Assembly: GCA_014526335.1 (NCBI GenBank)
Contig: JACTAT010000013.1
Span: 1,027,987-1,091,986, forward strand
Direction of reading: 5' to 3'
Source: Chrysaora quinquecirrha
Taxonomy: Eukaryota; Cnidaria; Scyphozoa; Semaeostomeae; Pelagiidae
DNA: 64,000 nt
Below the pieces are notes generated by a model. The model did no database searches and was not told where the DNA came from. It worked only from the letters and a program-made list of their open reading frames with translations. The number at the start of each line of letters is the position of its first letter. Positions within the stretch are counted from its first letter, which is position 1. A program made the position numbers and the translations under genes. Positions 11,813 to 29,377 of this stretch are shown here, one piece after another.

Positions 11813-13129
11813 TGAAATTGAATTTGATTCTGAATTTGGTAAACTTCAACTTTACATTATTTGAAACGATTTGACTACACATATGTACACACACATCGAT
11901 AAACTTTAAAGGAAAGCATTTATTAGAGTAAAGCACTTAAGCATTTCAACGAAATTTCATGTTGATTTGATTAGTATCTGCCTTTCCTCTTCTTCGATGA
12001 AGGAAACGTGTTTAAGAATTACTTCGCCTGCCCTCATTTTGCAATGGCTGACAATAGCGGCCAATTGTGGCCATGCTACTAAAATACTGAAGTTAATAAC
12101 ATGGGGGTTTGAAATCAGGGCTTACTGCCGCTACGGCTATAAAGCTCGCCATTAAAGGCCGTTGAAGCTTAACCCCAGACATAAAAAAATTGAGTGTAAC
12201 GGCTTATCTCTTTTTGGTTGGCACTCAAATTTGAGCGAAGAAAAGTTAAAAGGCTCTGAGCAATCGACACTCAGGGTTTAAAAAAAACTACATCAAAGCA
12301 ACAGAACTCAAAAACCTCATCTCTTTCTTCTTTCTAGATGACAAGCGTTTGCTTCGTGCAACCAACTGGTTTTGTGTCATCGGGAAGAAACCTTTGGAGC
12401 AATGCTCCAGGAGCATTTTTTTTGTTGTATTTATTTAATTTGTTTCTATTCATTAACATTTTGTTAAAAGATATTATATCAGAGAAAAAGCAATTTCTGA
12501 AATTTTTCTTGCGTATGTAGGGTAGCTAGCTACTAACGCATTTTTAAAACATTGTTTTGTCACAGGTTTCGGATAAATTACAACAATTTCTTATGATAGA
12601 AAAAAGAAAAATAAACTTAAGAAATTTAAGTCCAAAATAAATTACTTTTTGAAACTACTCATAAACTATTACTGAAATGAAAATTTTGTTGCTGGTTTCA
12701 TCTTAAATTATGAAACTAACAACCAAAAAATATATTAATAAATTAGTTATTATTAAAACATGATGTTAAACATACACACAAATCTTTTTGAAAAAATAAG
12801 ATTTCTTCTTAAATTAGAACACGTCTATATATAACACGTCTATATTTATAACACGTTTCTATATATAACACGTCTATATATTCGTTAGATAAAACCAAAG
12901 ATATTTCTACTCTGTGTAAAACATTTGTAGTTTGTACAAAGTTATATTAATATATAATCTTGACAAAAGCAGATATACTACGTCTTAAGAAATCATTTAT
13001 TTTCTATGTTATATTAAGTTAAAATTATATTAGTATAACTACTATATCTATATCATAAATATCTTGAAGAGATATACACTGAATAACGTTCTAATCTGAC
13101 ATGTAAAATGAAAGACCTGCAATGCAAAA

Positions 13130-13371
13130 GCCCTGGCCAGATGATCAAACATTGTTTGTCAAACATTTAAGATTTTCTTTAAATGCAATGTTTGAATGTT
13201 TAAGCTAGGTCGCAGAGCATTGCTTGACAAGCAAACTTCGCTTAGCAATGTTTTTGAAAATTTTAAAACATTATAAGCAAAAACGTTTTGCGACGTAGCC
13301 AAACAGTCATTTCGTATAAAAATCTCATCTCCAAGATTTTGACCAACAATGTTTGATCGTTTGACCAGGGC
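13130..13371. mobile_element. Family M foldback MITE, copy 3
   Basis: Left end GCCCTGGCCAGATGATCAAA and right end TTTGATCGTTTGACCAGGGC; duplicate of copy 2. Confidence 0.75.
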
Positions 13372-14536
13372 TAAAGAGTCAAAGATTCTAGTATCAGATA
13401 TTATATTTACATCAAATGTATCGGTAAAATACTATATTGTCAGAGAGTGCAGCATCTTCTTCGGCAATTTCTATTCTTCTAAATGCAAAATCCGGCTAAG
13501 AGCTCCAATATACATGACGTTGCTAAGATACGTTATCATTCTGTAGTTTAACTTCACCTTTCCAAGAAAGCACCTTTTTTAGAATACACCAAGTAACAAT
13601 TGACTTTAATATCATAAAGTTTTAGATAGATGCTGTCTTCAACGACTCCACGCTTTCTTCTTATCTTTAAAATGCCATGTCCACTCTGTTACATCGCTTC
13701 CAAATAGCTAATTTTCAGAATCTTTACATTTTTGTACCACATAGCTGATTCAGTCTTTGAGGAAATTGTGATTCTCGTCTTTCTTCAAAGAGTCAGACAA
13801 TTTGTTTAAAGATGCAACCTTATTTGAGAAATTTCACCAGTTAGTTAAGGTTTTAGTCACATCATTTAACTGCCATGCCTTTGTAGCAAGTTAATGCAAA
13901 AAAACCTACGACTATGATACAACTGCTTGACATGGAAAACGCCTAGAACTCAAGCAAGACTCAAGCCCTAAGCTCCAATGCAACCAAGCCCAAAGCATTA
14001 GTCATGAAAGACTTCGGGGAAAGGAGAGAGTTTGAAGCGGATAGAAAAGACTAAAGTTTTTTTTTTTTATGTTAGCCTATGTTATCCAGAGACTGTGCTG
14101 ATTAAAGTTTATCTTTTCTGTCCACTTCTAAGACAACTGTTAGGTGTTCCTATATTTTCTTTGCCTTTCAGTTTTGCACTGACTAAAAAATCGTTCAGTC
14201 AAATTTTTTCTACAGTCAAGAGTCATGTTGCTTTATAACAATACTATACAACAAATAGAGTTTCACAAGACACATTTACAAAAATTTCACTTCAACATAA
14301 ACTTAATTCACGTAGCTACGAAAAACATTTTCAAATACAACACTGTGTTATAAAAATTTGGTAGCATGGAGGGTGTAAAATTCATATAGGTTATAAATAT
14401 ATTAAATTTTGAGTTAAAAAATAAATACCTATTAAAATATCTATCTTGGAAAATTGAATATGTTACAAAAATAATATAATGGATATGAAGAAATAAATAA
14501 TAAATAACTATATAAATAATAAAAATGTATTTTTTG

Positions 14537-14758
14537 TTAAAAAATTTCAGGAAAATCGACTGAAACCGTTAAGGCCCTTGGCCTTATTTGGTCATAATCA
14601 GCAGTTTCCTTATAAGGCGAATCATATTCGCACCAGTCCTCAATGGATCCTTCTGATTGGTTAGTTTGATTAGTATTGTTATGGTTAGCTTTTGCAAGCC
14701 ATGCTTGCTCCTCAGAAGATGATTGGTTAATAAACTCCTTAAAAAGAGGAGATAGCAC
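14537..14758 (-). CDS. Unidentified 73-codon open frame, copy B
   Basis: Same open frame as 10570-10791, with Cys to Ser, Phe to Tyr and Phe to Leu changes and two silent changes. Function unknown. Confidence 0.25.
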   Translation of the reverse strand: MLSPLFKEFINQSSSEEQAWLAKANHNNTNQTNQSEGSIEDWCEYDSPYKETADYDQIRPRALTVSVDFPEIF

Positions 14759-15039
14759 AACATTAATACGCTACAGACATCAACACAGTTGCATACAACG
14801 AGACATTTTCAAGGTTCTTTGTGACTTTGAAACGACGAAGACGACGTACATTTTCAAGTTGTGTCATGTGTCATTAGGGGGTCAGAATAATCTACATGAC
14901 CCAAACAATTTTCTCGAACATATCCGACATCCCCTTTATGATTTCTCACAATATTTCCCCTTTATTCCAAAACTCGACAGAAAACATCCCAATTTCCCTT
15001 TTTATTTTTAGCTATAGAATCATCCCAGATTCCGAGTAC

Positions 15040-15647
15040 CAGGGGCGGCGGACAGTGCTATTAATGCTATTACTTTAATAGCAATTTTTCAGGCAGTTAA
15101 ATTATAGGTTTTTTAAATAAAATCCGAATAGAATTGTGTAAAATAAGGTGGAGAATCTGGCCTGTTTCTGTCTCCAGCATTCCGCGTTCCACGATTCCAC
15201 ACTAAGGATATTGCTCCTCATATTATAATCCTTTGAAAGGATGCCGCCGACATTCTTTTCTTTATGAGATAATAGCCGATAATAGGTGCCCTCAACTTTT
15301 GGCCACGCTATTAGTCTAGTCTTCTCCATAGCATTTGAGGAAAAAACAATGCAAAATTCTTTCTGTTTGTGACGTATTTGCCTACTGATTCATTCGCTGA
15401 TGACGTACCATGCTATGCATTTATGAAAGCTAATAGCGCGGGCCCTCAAATCTAGCTTCGACATCAGTAAGTGAACACGCGTCAAATAAGAAAGTTAAAA
15501 AACGACTGAAAAATGAATCTGGGTGTATCAGGGAGTGTAAGATGGGGTGTTTCAAGATCTCTTCTTTTTTATCTACTCAAAATGATAAATTAACCTATGA
15601 ACAGCGTCTTCGTCTCAAAGACGATGGACGGCCATATCCCCATGTTA
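15040..15647 (+). mobile_element. hAT-like transposon 5' end, copy B (runs into gap)
   Basis: The TIR at 15040-15055 is identical to copy A. The reading frame FKISSFLSTQNDKLTYEQ is open here, without the copy A stop, up to the first N. Copy B may be the less decayed one. Confidence 0.5.
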
Positions 15648-16147
15648 NNNNNNNNNNNNNNNNNNNNNNNNNNNNNNNNNNNNNNNNNNNNNNNNNNNNN
15701 NNNNNNNNNNNNNNNNNNNNNNNNNNNNNNNNNNNNNNNNNNNNNNNNNNNNNNNNNNNNNNNNNNNNNNNNNNNNNNNNNNNNNNNNNNNNNNNNNNNN
15801 NNNNNNNNNNNNNNNNNNNNNNNNNNNNNNNNNNNNNNNNNNNNNNNNNNNNNNNNNNNNNNNNNNNNNNNNNNNNNNNNNNNNNNNNNNNNNNNNNNNN
15901 NNNNNNNNNNNNNNNNNNNNNNNNNNNNNNNNNNNNNNNNNNNNNNNNNNNNNNNNNNNNNNNNNNNNNNNNNNNNNNNNNNNNNNNNNNNNNNNNNNNN
16001 NNNNNNNNNNNNNNNNNNNNNNNNNNNNNNNNNNNNNNNNNNNNNNNNNNNNNNNNNNNNNNNNNNNNNNNNNNNNNNNNNNNNNNNNNNNNNNNNNNNN
16101 NNNNNNNNNNNNNNNNNNNNNNNNNNNNNNNNNNNNNNNNNNNNNNN
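15648..16147. other. Assembly gap of exactly 500 N
   Basis: Placeholder gap, same length as the one at 34703-35202, so its real size is unknown. The open frames that cross it are artefacts. Confidence 0.99.
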
Positions 16148-16643
16148 CCCCTGATGCCATCTTTTTCAGAATTGTCTTTTGGAGGGGCAACTGCCCTCCT
16201 GTGCCCCCTGCCAACACCACTGTATGTCTCATAGAATATACTAGGGATCATACAATATCTGGGAGATCATTACTCCTCTTATCAACCAATCTAAGCAGAC
16301 ATCAGCATGATACTGCTCAGATTGCATTTCATGTGCTATATGTCAAAGAGCACCAAAGTTGAAGAGCATTCTTCTGTTGCTGTATCCTTGGAATGGCATA
16401 CACATGAAATGCATCATGGCAATCTGCAAAAACCGGAAAAGCAAGATCAGATTGCAAATTTTGGCAAATGTGCAGACAATTTAATGCTATCTAATGATTG
16501 ATGCACAGCTTCTGTCCCACCACAGTTAAAAAAACAATAGAATTGCAAGGTAACATTTTTTAACGCAAACTGCAAAGAAAATTGGTGCTATCTCTCTTGT
16601 TTGTGCAAGCCAAAATGTGCAATTTGAATAGCAAACAACTCAC
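16148..16643. other. Sequence between gap and FG-nucleoporin exon
   Basis: The first 100 bp read, on the minus strand, GGCAGGGGGCACAGG then CAGTTGCCCCTCC, as in the leading ends of hAT-type elements. The rest is the start of the nucleoporin intron, with no exon recognised. Confidence 0.4.
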
Positions 16644-17155
16644 GCAGTGGAAGTAGGTACTGCATTAGCTGCAACAGTGGTTGTAGCTGTCCCTAACGAC
16701 CACAGATTACCACTTTGGGTTTTAGCAGTATTCAGTTGAAAAGCTGATGTTGCTGCTGTGCTGGCAGGCTTGGAAAATAAATTTTGGCCAAGACCAAATC
16801 CTGTAGCAGTACCAGATCCGGCTGAAGAGAGAGTACCAAAACCAAGCTGTTGTTTTGGTTGGGATGTTGTTGTCACTGAGAAAGCACTGACACTTGCTGC
16901 CGGTTTACTGAATGCGAAAGCAGAACCAGTTGTCGTTTTAGATGAACCTGAAGAATTCCCAAAACCAAAACTTAGGCCAGTTGAAGTTGTAGCTGCAGCA
17001 GTTGTTTTTGCCAAACCAAAACTAAAACCTGATGATGTAGACTGTGCTGCAGTCGATGCTGTTCCAAAAGCTGGGAATGCACTTGCAGTTGTCTTTGTAG
17101 TCGAGCCAAAAACCCCTGAAGAACCGCCAAAAGTAAAACCAGAAGCTGTCGCCAT
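16644..17155 (-). CDS. FG-repeat nucleoporin, first coding exon (partial)
   Basis: ATG at 17155 opens 170 codons rich in Ser, Thr and Ala with FG, GFG and FSFG motifs (GFTFGG, VFGS, GFSFGL, LSFGFG, LGFGTL, GFGLGQ), then a phase-2 donor GTGAGT at 16643. FG repeats form the permeability barrier of the nuclear pore. Low complexity, short length and an N-terminal position suggest a channel nucleoporin of the Nup58, Nup54 or Nup62 group; the coiled-coil part that would decide lies in later exons. These must lie toward lower coordinates, where the sequence enters the 500-N gap and then an unrelated repeat, so the gene is cut by the assembly. Confidence 0.75.
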
Positions 17156-17404
17156 TTTGGACTCGTGAATGTGGGAAGCACTAGATGCAAACGAGGCTCT
17201 ATTTGTAACTGCCAAGCAAAAGCAAAAACATATGATCCGGTGCTGAGATGGATGCTCCCCACTTGCAGCCACAATGCCGAGACAGTGTGGCTGAGGCGCC
17301 GCATCTTATAACGGTGACCATTACGCCAATCGCTATTCTCCATGAATCTTCCGCCAGCCTACCGGGGGAGGGAATATCCGGCTCCCATACCATAATTGGA
17401 TATC

Positions 17405-18230
17405 CAGGGCCGTCCCTACATTGGGGGTGTTGGGGGTGAGACACCCCCCCCCTTGAAAAAGGACCAGTCGACAAATCTTTAGTTTCAGTCGGTGAAATCA
17501 ATATTTTATGCATTCATGGATCATTTATACAGAGTAAAGGCTAAGGAAAAACAATGGGAAATAAAACAGAACTAGTGCAAAAGCATGGAGCATCTATTTG
17601 CTTGACAAGGGAGGGCCGACCAAACGAAGTTTACACTAATTGATTTCCATGCTACAGATCAAAGTTATACAATCAAAATTTTCCAGAATATGCCATATTT
17701 TTTCCAATTTCAACGTTTCACCGACCACGATGCACCAGAGCAACAATTTTGTAGATCCATTCATTGCATGTACTGTAATGCAGTATCAATTAGATACTGC
17801 ATTACGGTACATGCAATATAGCAAGCAATACTATTTGTCAATCCTTCGGATTCGTTTAGAATTCAGACGTTCTAAGATGGTTCAGCTTTTGACTACAATT
17901 TTGTAGCACTCAAAGACCATAAGAATTCCGTATGAATTCCACGATAGAGTTGAAAGAAAATTGCATTTTAAGAGTTCGGAAAGGGCCGTTAGAGCGATTC
18001 TAGCTTCAGGTTTTCCCAAAATTTTCCGGGGAGCACACCCCCAGAACCCCCTAGCAGCGTGCACCTTCGGCGCATGTTCTAACTCAACGCCCGTTTTAAT
18101 CATGTCAATCAAAGTTTAAGTACCCTCCTAAGTCCATTTGATGATGTCTAAAAAGGGGTTTTCAGTTGGGCTCTAGTCGGCAAATCGAGACGGTCACACC
18201 CCCCCCCCCCTTGAAAAGGCAAGGAAGACA
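17405..18230. mobile_element. Decayed hAT-type element
   Basis: Starts at CAGGGCCGTCCCTACATTGG, a characteristic hAT end. Inside are GACACCCCCCCCC plus TTGAAAAAGG, repeated at 18195-18225, and CCAAAATTTTCCGGGG near 18015, words common in ZMYM-type hAT leaders. Coding frames are broken. Lies between the nucleoporin and cellulase genes. Confidence 0.45.
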
Positions 18231-18431
18231 GTTTTAATCAATTTCACCAGTTTTAATATCAGCTAAGACAATAAAGCGACATTTCCAAGCAAAATGTTAA
18301 ATATAATCAACGAAAAGAACTACGAAGTTAATAATTATCTAGAAAAATTAAAGAATATGGAATTTTTTCACTCATTCATAAGATTTCGGATGAATTATTT
18401 GTTCTACAGTTCAAAATAAGTTATATAAGTT

Positions 18432-23834
<5,403 letters not shown>

Positions 23835-26738
23835 TTTGCAGTGAGCAGCTCAGTTCTTCAGACCTTGCGAGGCAAAATCTGAAATGGCAAATCTAAGCGT
23901 TAGGCTTCAAATTTGTTAAAATTATACGTGGGTGTTATACGTGGGTAAACACAAGTTTTAGAAACATAGTTACTGTTTTGCTTTGTTCCACACCACAGAT
24001 GCTGTTTAAACAATTATTCCATCCCACTTGCATATCGGAAAACCCAACTCTCTCGTGGTCTAAGAAACAAAAACAAACATTTGTGCATTAAAATACATTA
24101 TAACAATCTTAACAGTAGATGTCCACGTTTTATTATACGAAAGCACTCACCCAAGGTAATTTGCATACTCAAGTTGCATAAGGCGGATTCCAAGATAAGG
24201 AATATTCCAAAGGAAAGAAGATAGGATTATAAAAAAGATTGTTGTTTGTTGTGATGGACTATGTTTTTATAACTATTGAAATTTCTTCAATATTGCGGTC
24301 TTACGTGCATTTGTTATACTTCCATTTTCATTCATTCCTTTTATTTACTGTAATACAAATTGTGGGCGCAACTGTTTGCCAGTAGTTATCGTAGTTTTGG
24401 AGAGTAATTGTTACCATGGAGGTTTCAAACCCCGCTAATTCTTTCGATATCCCTGCCTTTGCTGTAAGATGTTCTTGAATCGTGATGGTAAAACATTAAT
24501 TTGAGAGAAAAAATATCAAGAACTTGTTTCCATGTGCCAGAACATGTCCATGTGTGGCTTAGTTCCACTCGGGAAATTTCTTCTGAAGGGAAAATTTCCT
24601 GTTTAGAGCATACGTTCAAAGATAGCGTCATACTCTGGTAATTTTCAAGAGCAAGCTTGAAACAAATAAATCTAAGATTTCGTCTACAACTTTCTAAGGC
24701 GTTTCCGGAGATAAATAAATATGCCATACCAGCTAAGGCTTCCCTGCTTTGAGAAACTCAAAAAATGTAAGAAGTAATAATAGGATTTCCTACAACATTT
24801 GCTACAGTCATATTTGCGCAATCACAAGATAGGGGAAGCCTCCTAACGAATCTTTTGACTCTGAAACTCTTGCCAACGTTTGCAAACAGAAAAGTGTATA
24901 AGAATAAGAGTGTATAACTTAAGTATGAGAGCATGAAGGACGTTCTTGGGTCGACGGGTTACACAAATGTCCAAGGACACGGCATATCCCTTGGCTGTTG
25001 AAGTCAAATTAGGCCTCTGTTGAAAACAAGCATAGGTCTGGCAAGTTGTGAAGGCCTTCTTAACTTTATACTCCAATAATCAAACATCCTCAAAGTAAAA
25101 AAACAAGTCGAGAACAAGTAGAACCATCTCGTGTACATCAGCTCTAATACCGAATAGTTACGTTGGCGGGGTTTCGAGATACCTACGAGAAATAAAGAGA
25201 TACAAAGACAAAGTTGCAAGGAAAGAAAGAAGCAACGATAGAGAGATTAGACACAGAATCACTAAGCAACATTAACAGGAGAAGCAAGGATCTCAGTAGC
25301 CAAATAATTTAGATAACTTTCCATCCTCATGTTGGAAGTGTGGCAATATTGATTAAATAGTCAGTTTAAATTAATTTCCACTAAATTTCATCTCAAATGG
25401 TTTGCTCAACTTTGAAGGATTATGAATACATACATTAAAAGGCCCCACCCCCTAAAATTAAATGGCGACTGAGATTTCTTGAGTCTAAAGATTCGAGACT
25501 GCGGATAAAAAAATGTTTTAAAAATTAGGCCATAAGATATTTCGCTTGATCTCTTTTCGTCTTTGTGGGTCAACGCCTGGATCAGGTTAGACTTATTACA
25601 TTCGTCGTAGTCTACGCTCCTCCACACACCACCATCCTGTTTCCGAAAGAGTGGGAGGAAGGTAATAAGTCTAGGATCAGGCAGCTAAAAACAGCCGAAA
25701 AACAAATGTAGTCAGATCTTCATGAAAATATGCGCAATGGGTAATTTTGGCAAATATAATTCAAATCTGATAAAATTTTTTCAAAATTTTTTATTGAGAG
25801 CTCAAGGGTATGGTATAAAACAGGCTTTTCGGACTCGTTTATTCAGGGTACACTCTTTTTTTTAAATAAGCAACTTGACTTTCGTCCAGCCCTCAAAGTT
25901 GCTTAAAATTTTAGACATTTCAGCCCTCAAAGTTGCTTAAACGTTGCTTAACATTTTTAGTACCTACTAACCACCCCTGACTTCCCGGGTCAAAATCGTC
26001 ATCTGTTAGGCCTACAACATGACTTTTGGGAGGCAGTAAGTTGAAAAACGTTAGCTAACGAACTTCAACATGCAAAACATAAGAACGAAGAACAATTTCC
26101 TAACACAAGAAAGAGAATAAGCTTGGTTGTTTGACTTCTTAGTTGCTTACAGTTATTCAATTGAGCCCTCAAGTTGCTTAATGTTGAGGCCAATTCAGCC
26201 CTAGTTGCTTATTGAGCGGTTGCTTATAAAAAAAAGGGTATGGTAAAAGATAGGCGTTTCTGCTATACATATGGTATGTGATTTCCCGGGTCAGTTTGAT
26301 AGCACTTTAAGGACATAATTCTCTCCATTAAAAAACACAATAAGTATTGGCAAGTGTAAGTAAAAGCGTTATCTCCGTTCTGGCTTCAAGTTAATTCCAG
26401 ATTCAATAAGAAGTGAGCTGTAGCAATGAAAAGTTTGTATATTAGCGGAACTTCCCTGTACCAAATTGACTTGACGATTAATGATGAAAACTTTTCGCTT
26501 GCATATTTGAAAATATTGATCTTTGAATAGTGAAATCATCGGTTTCAACAGTAATTTCCACGTCGGTTTTCTTGATATAGTAAGTAGTATTTAGATAAAA
26601 TTTATCTATAAGGTCCACGCAGCTGTATTGTTTCACAGCCGATCTCAATTTCAACAGTATAAAAGAGAGATGGATGAGAAAACGCGAAGTTACAAGCTAG
26701 GCCTAAGTTTGGTTTGCATGCTTGATTTTAGGTCAAGG
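23835..26738. other. Spacer between the two divergent CBM2-bearing genes
   Basis: 2.9 kb with no recognisable gene. It holds a family K element at 25849-26240. Flanking that element, AGGGTATGGTA plus AAA and AGGC words occur at 25804 and again at 26235. The promoters of the cellulase gene (left) and the four-CBM2 gene (right) should lie here. The short open frames at 24425-25627 look random. Confidence 0.6.
25849..26240. mobile_element. Family K element K1 (keyword GTTGCTTA)
   Basis: The left end TACACTC plus T-run and AAATAAGCAAC mirrors the right end GGTTGCTTATAAAAAAAAGGG. Inside, GTTGCTTA occurs about seven times, always with G as the variable base, next to repeats of CAGCCCT. Non-coding. 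Related to the elements at 55912, 57049 and 58640. Confidence 0.75.
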
Positions 26739-28337
26739 ATGAGTAAGATAACTCTCATTGCGTTAATTGCACTATTGTGCATTTGCTGCAGTTCAGCAGA
26801 GGTATGCGATGCATACATCAAGATATCTAATCGATTCCCGGATGGGTATCGAGGCATCATGAAAGTGCCTGTGCTGGCTGCTCAGAATGGATGGAATCTT
26901 CTGCTGCAGTTTGATAAGAACGTGAAAGTCCTTGATGTTCCGAATGCTAATATCCAAAATGGCATTAAAAATGGATCTCGTTTCATCCTGACCCATTTAC
27001 GACACAACATGCACTTGCCAGCAGGGAGAAATCTCACACAGGAATTCGTGGTTCATTTCACACGCAACGAAAGGCCAACACCAAAGATTAACAGGATGCA
27101 ACTGGGAGCATTTGTATGTGAGCCGGCAACAGAAATAGACAATACAGGACAGAATAGCCATGAACAATGCGTATCAAACATTCCGACACCCCAAATACCT
27201 GACTGCATTGACAATTCAAGAATTGTAAGTCAATGGTCTGAGGGATTCAAAGTAGAGCTAAGCATTCCAGTCCCAAGAGCAGTGCCTGCATGGAAAATGG
27301 TCATCTTCTTTGATGCGCCAGTAATGGTCTTGACCTTTCCACATGGAAATATTCTAACCAACAGAAACAATACGGAGTTCGTCATTGGGAACAAAGACTA
27401 CAACGCAAGACTTCAAGCTGACAAAGTATTCAAAGTTGAACTCACTGTGCGTTACTTTCGCAGCAGCAATGCAAGAATTCAAGGCATAATTTTTGACCCG
27501 GCGAGGTTTATTTGCGGCGGTCAAGATTTCGGGAAGAAAATGTCTGAGAGATACAGTAGAGAAGGGCTTATTGTGGCTCAAAAACACAACAGTTTTGACC
27601 GAATTTGCGAGGACGATTTAAGATATCTGAGCAGGTTTCCCGATGGTTTTAGGGCTGAGTTGAAAATGCCTGTCACACGAGACATGAACGGTTGGAAAGT
27701 TAGAATTGAATTTGATGCGTATGTGAGAGTTTTAGATGTCCCTGATGCAGATATAGTTGGTGGGAGCAAATCTGGAAAGGTTTTTATCTTAAAGAACAAA
27801 AGACACAACAGTAATCTACGAAAGGGTACGACATTGAGAATAGAATTCACAGTTCACTATCAAAGAGGTTTGAAATTGAAGATCAAAAATGTTCGATTTG
27901 AGACATACTCATGTGAAGCAGCCGAGGAGGACACGTGTGATAATATCATGCCGATTGGAGCAGACTGGTTGACATGCCCAGAGCCAACAACACCACCACC
28001 ACACCCTGATTGCAGCAGATTTTTCAAACGTTCATCATTGTGGCCTGATGGTGAACAGGGGGTAATAAGGATCCCAATTAAAGAAAACAAGAATGGCTGG
28101 AACGTAACGGTGAGATTTGACAAGGCAATATCTGTTTTGGATGTGACACAGGCAGATAAAGTCAAAGAAAAAGATGGCATCTTCTTTGCATTCCGCAACA
28201 AGGTTTACAATGCGAGGCTGAAGTCAGGTGTCGTTTTCAATTTTGGCGTCACTATGCACTATCGCCGTGGCTTGAATCCGAGGCCAAAAATTTCGCTGGT
28301 GATATTCGACAACAATGTGGTCTGTCTGGGAGTCTGA
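26739..28337 (+). CDS. Secreted protein of four tandem CBM2-like domains
   Basis: Single intronless frame. The ATG at 26739 is preferred over the upstream Met at 26628 because it begins a clear signal peptide (MSKITLIALIALLCICCSSA). Four domains of about 110 residues follow, each opened and closed by Cys. Each has the pattern FPDGYRG or WPDGEQG, then NGW plus a beta strand (NGWNLLLQFDKNVKVLDVP), then HN(S/M) or YNARL, then a (V/M)HY(R/Q)RG-like strand. This pattern matches family 2 carbohydrate-binding modules (beta-sandwich; W..GW and N-x-x-L spacing). No catalytic domain and no membrane anchor. Probably secreted and binds cellulose, chitin or another beta-glycan; the ligand is inferred. Divergent from the GH9 gene, whose two modules are of the same type, so the two genes probably exchanged or share modules. 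Confidence 0.8.
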   Translation: MSKITLIALIALLCICCSSAEVCDAYIKISNRFPDGYRGIMKVPVLAAQNGWNLLLQFDKNVKVLDVPNANIQNGIKNGSRFILTHLRHNMHLPAGRNLTQEFVVHFTRNERPTPKINRMQLGAFVCEPATEIDNTGQNSHEQCVSNIPTPQIPDCIDNSRIVSQWSEGFKVELSIPVPRAVPAWKMVIFFDAPVMVLTFPHGNILTNRNNTEFVIGNKDYNARLQADKVFKVELTVRYFRSSNARIQGIIFDPARFICGGQDFGKKMSERYSREGLIVAQKHNSFDRICEDDLRYLSRFPDGFRAELKMPVTRDMNGWKVRIEFDAYVRVLDVPDADIVGGSKSGKVFILKNKRHNSNLRKGTTLRIEFTVHYQRGLKLKIKNVRFETYSCEAAEEDTCDNIMPIGADWLTCPEPTTPPPHPDCSRFFKRSSLWPDGEQGVIRIPIKENKNGWNVTVRFDKAISVLDVTQADKVKEKDGIFFAFRNKVYNARLKSGVVFNFGVTMHYRRGLNPRPKISLVIFDNNVVCLGV

Positions 28338-28429
28338 AGCCGTGTGAAGGACGCTAAAGTTGCTACATTAGACCAAAACTTATTGATTTTTTGAGTGATA
28401 CCAAATTGGAATTGCTATTGGTATTTGAG

Positions 28430-28462
<33 letters not shown>

Positions 28463-29377
28463 ATTAGAGTTAGAGGGAATTGAAATGGGGGAATAACTTG
28501 AAGCGTATTGGTCGCATGATAGTTGCAACCAAATAGTATAATCTAGCGACACATTTCTGTCTTGTGTTGAGCCTCTATCGATATAATATGCTTATATAAC
28601 CTTGTGTGAATTTAGCAAAAGGAAACAGAGAAATTTCATCGAAAATTTTTGACTCACTATCTTGGTTATTCTGTTCTTGATTCTCGGCAATTCCTTTTGA
28701 AAGAAACAAGCTTTTTGAGCTGATCCATTCTCTAGAACTAGAAATACGAACTTATAATGCATAAAAGGAGAAAACGACTGTAAAAAACAACAACTTTTGC
28801 CATCATATAGCAATGATTTTCTTTCAACAAAACATATAATCTAAACTAAAGTTATAATTTTTACTTATAGCAAACTTAAGACTCTGTTATACATTAGTAA
28901 ATAGTCATAAATTTATTTTCTTCATTAAAGATTATTTGTAATTCATATTTCGTCAAATATTACCAAATTCACAAAGGGTGTTTTACCCCTTTATCGATTA
29001 ACTCTGTATAACGTAAATTCCTCGAATGACATTGTTCTGTAGCCTCTTTATCATAACTTAAGAGTCCAGTAGATACCTCTCTCACTTATATATTTTTTTA
29101 TATGATTAATCGATCTATACAATATAAATTCGCATAATAATTTCTATAAATTAAGACACTTCTTAAAGATATTTTAACAGTTATCTACGTTAAGTGTTAT
29201 TACTGATAATATCAATCCCAAAATCTTAAATTTTAAAGCTAATAACTTAAATCGAAATTATCAAAATCCAAACTTTAGAATTATGTTAATATCTTCATAA
29301 GATTCAACTCGATTCAGTCAGAGATTCAGTCTTCATACGATTAATTCAATTTAGTAAGAGATTCAATGGAAAAAAAC
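28338..29377. other. Spacer after the four-CBM2 gene
   Basis: Contains a (TTGA)n microsatellite at 28434-28467 and very AT-rich sequence. Convergent 3' ends of the CBM2 gene and the R-SDR gene meet here. No gene seen. Confidence 0.6.

Larger units (their letters stand above)
8667..12533. repeat. Tandem segmental duplication, copy A
   Basis: Starts at AACGCRTTTTT and aligns collinearly with 12534-15647. The left 2.4 kb differs by roughly 6-10 percent with small indels. From about 11091 on, where the hAT-like end begins, the copies differ at about two positions in 600. It contains one family M element, a 73-codon minus-strand open frame and a hAT-like 5' end. 11820-12533 has no counterpart in copy B because copy B runs into the gap. 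Confidence 0.85.
12534..15647. repeat. Tandem segmental duplication, copy B (truncated by gap)
   Basis: Second copy of the 8667-12533 unit, abutting the first and ending at the N run in the sequence matching 11706. The assembly broke inside the repeat, as expected when near-identical copies cannot be resolved. Confidence 0.85.

Noticed and set aside
16758..17168. Plus-strand 136-codon frame over the FG exon
   Set aside because: Antisense shadow of a low-complexity FG exon; the minus strand has the motifs and the splice donor.
26628..26738. Upstream Met of the four-CBM2 gene as the start
   Set aside because: It would place 37 polar residues before an obvious signal peptide; the ATG at 26739 gives a normal secretory N-terminus.
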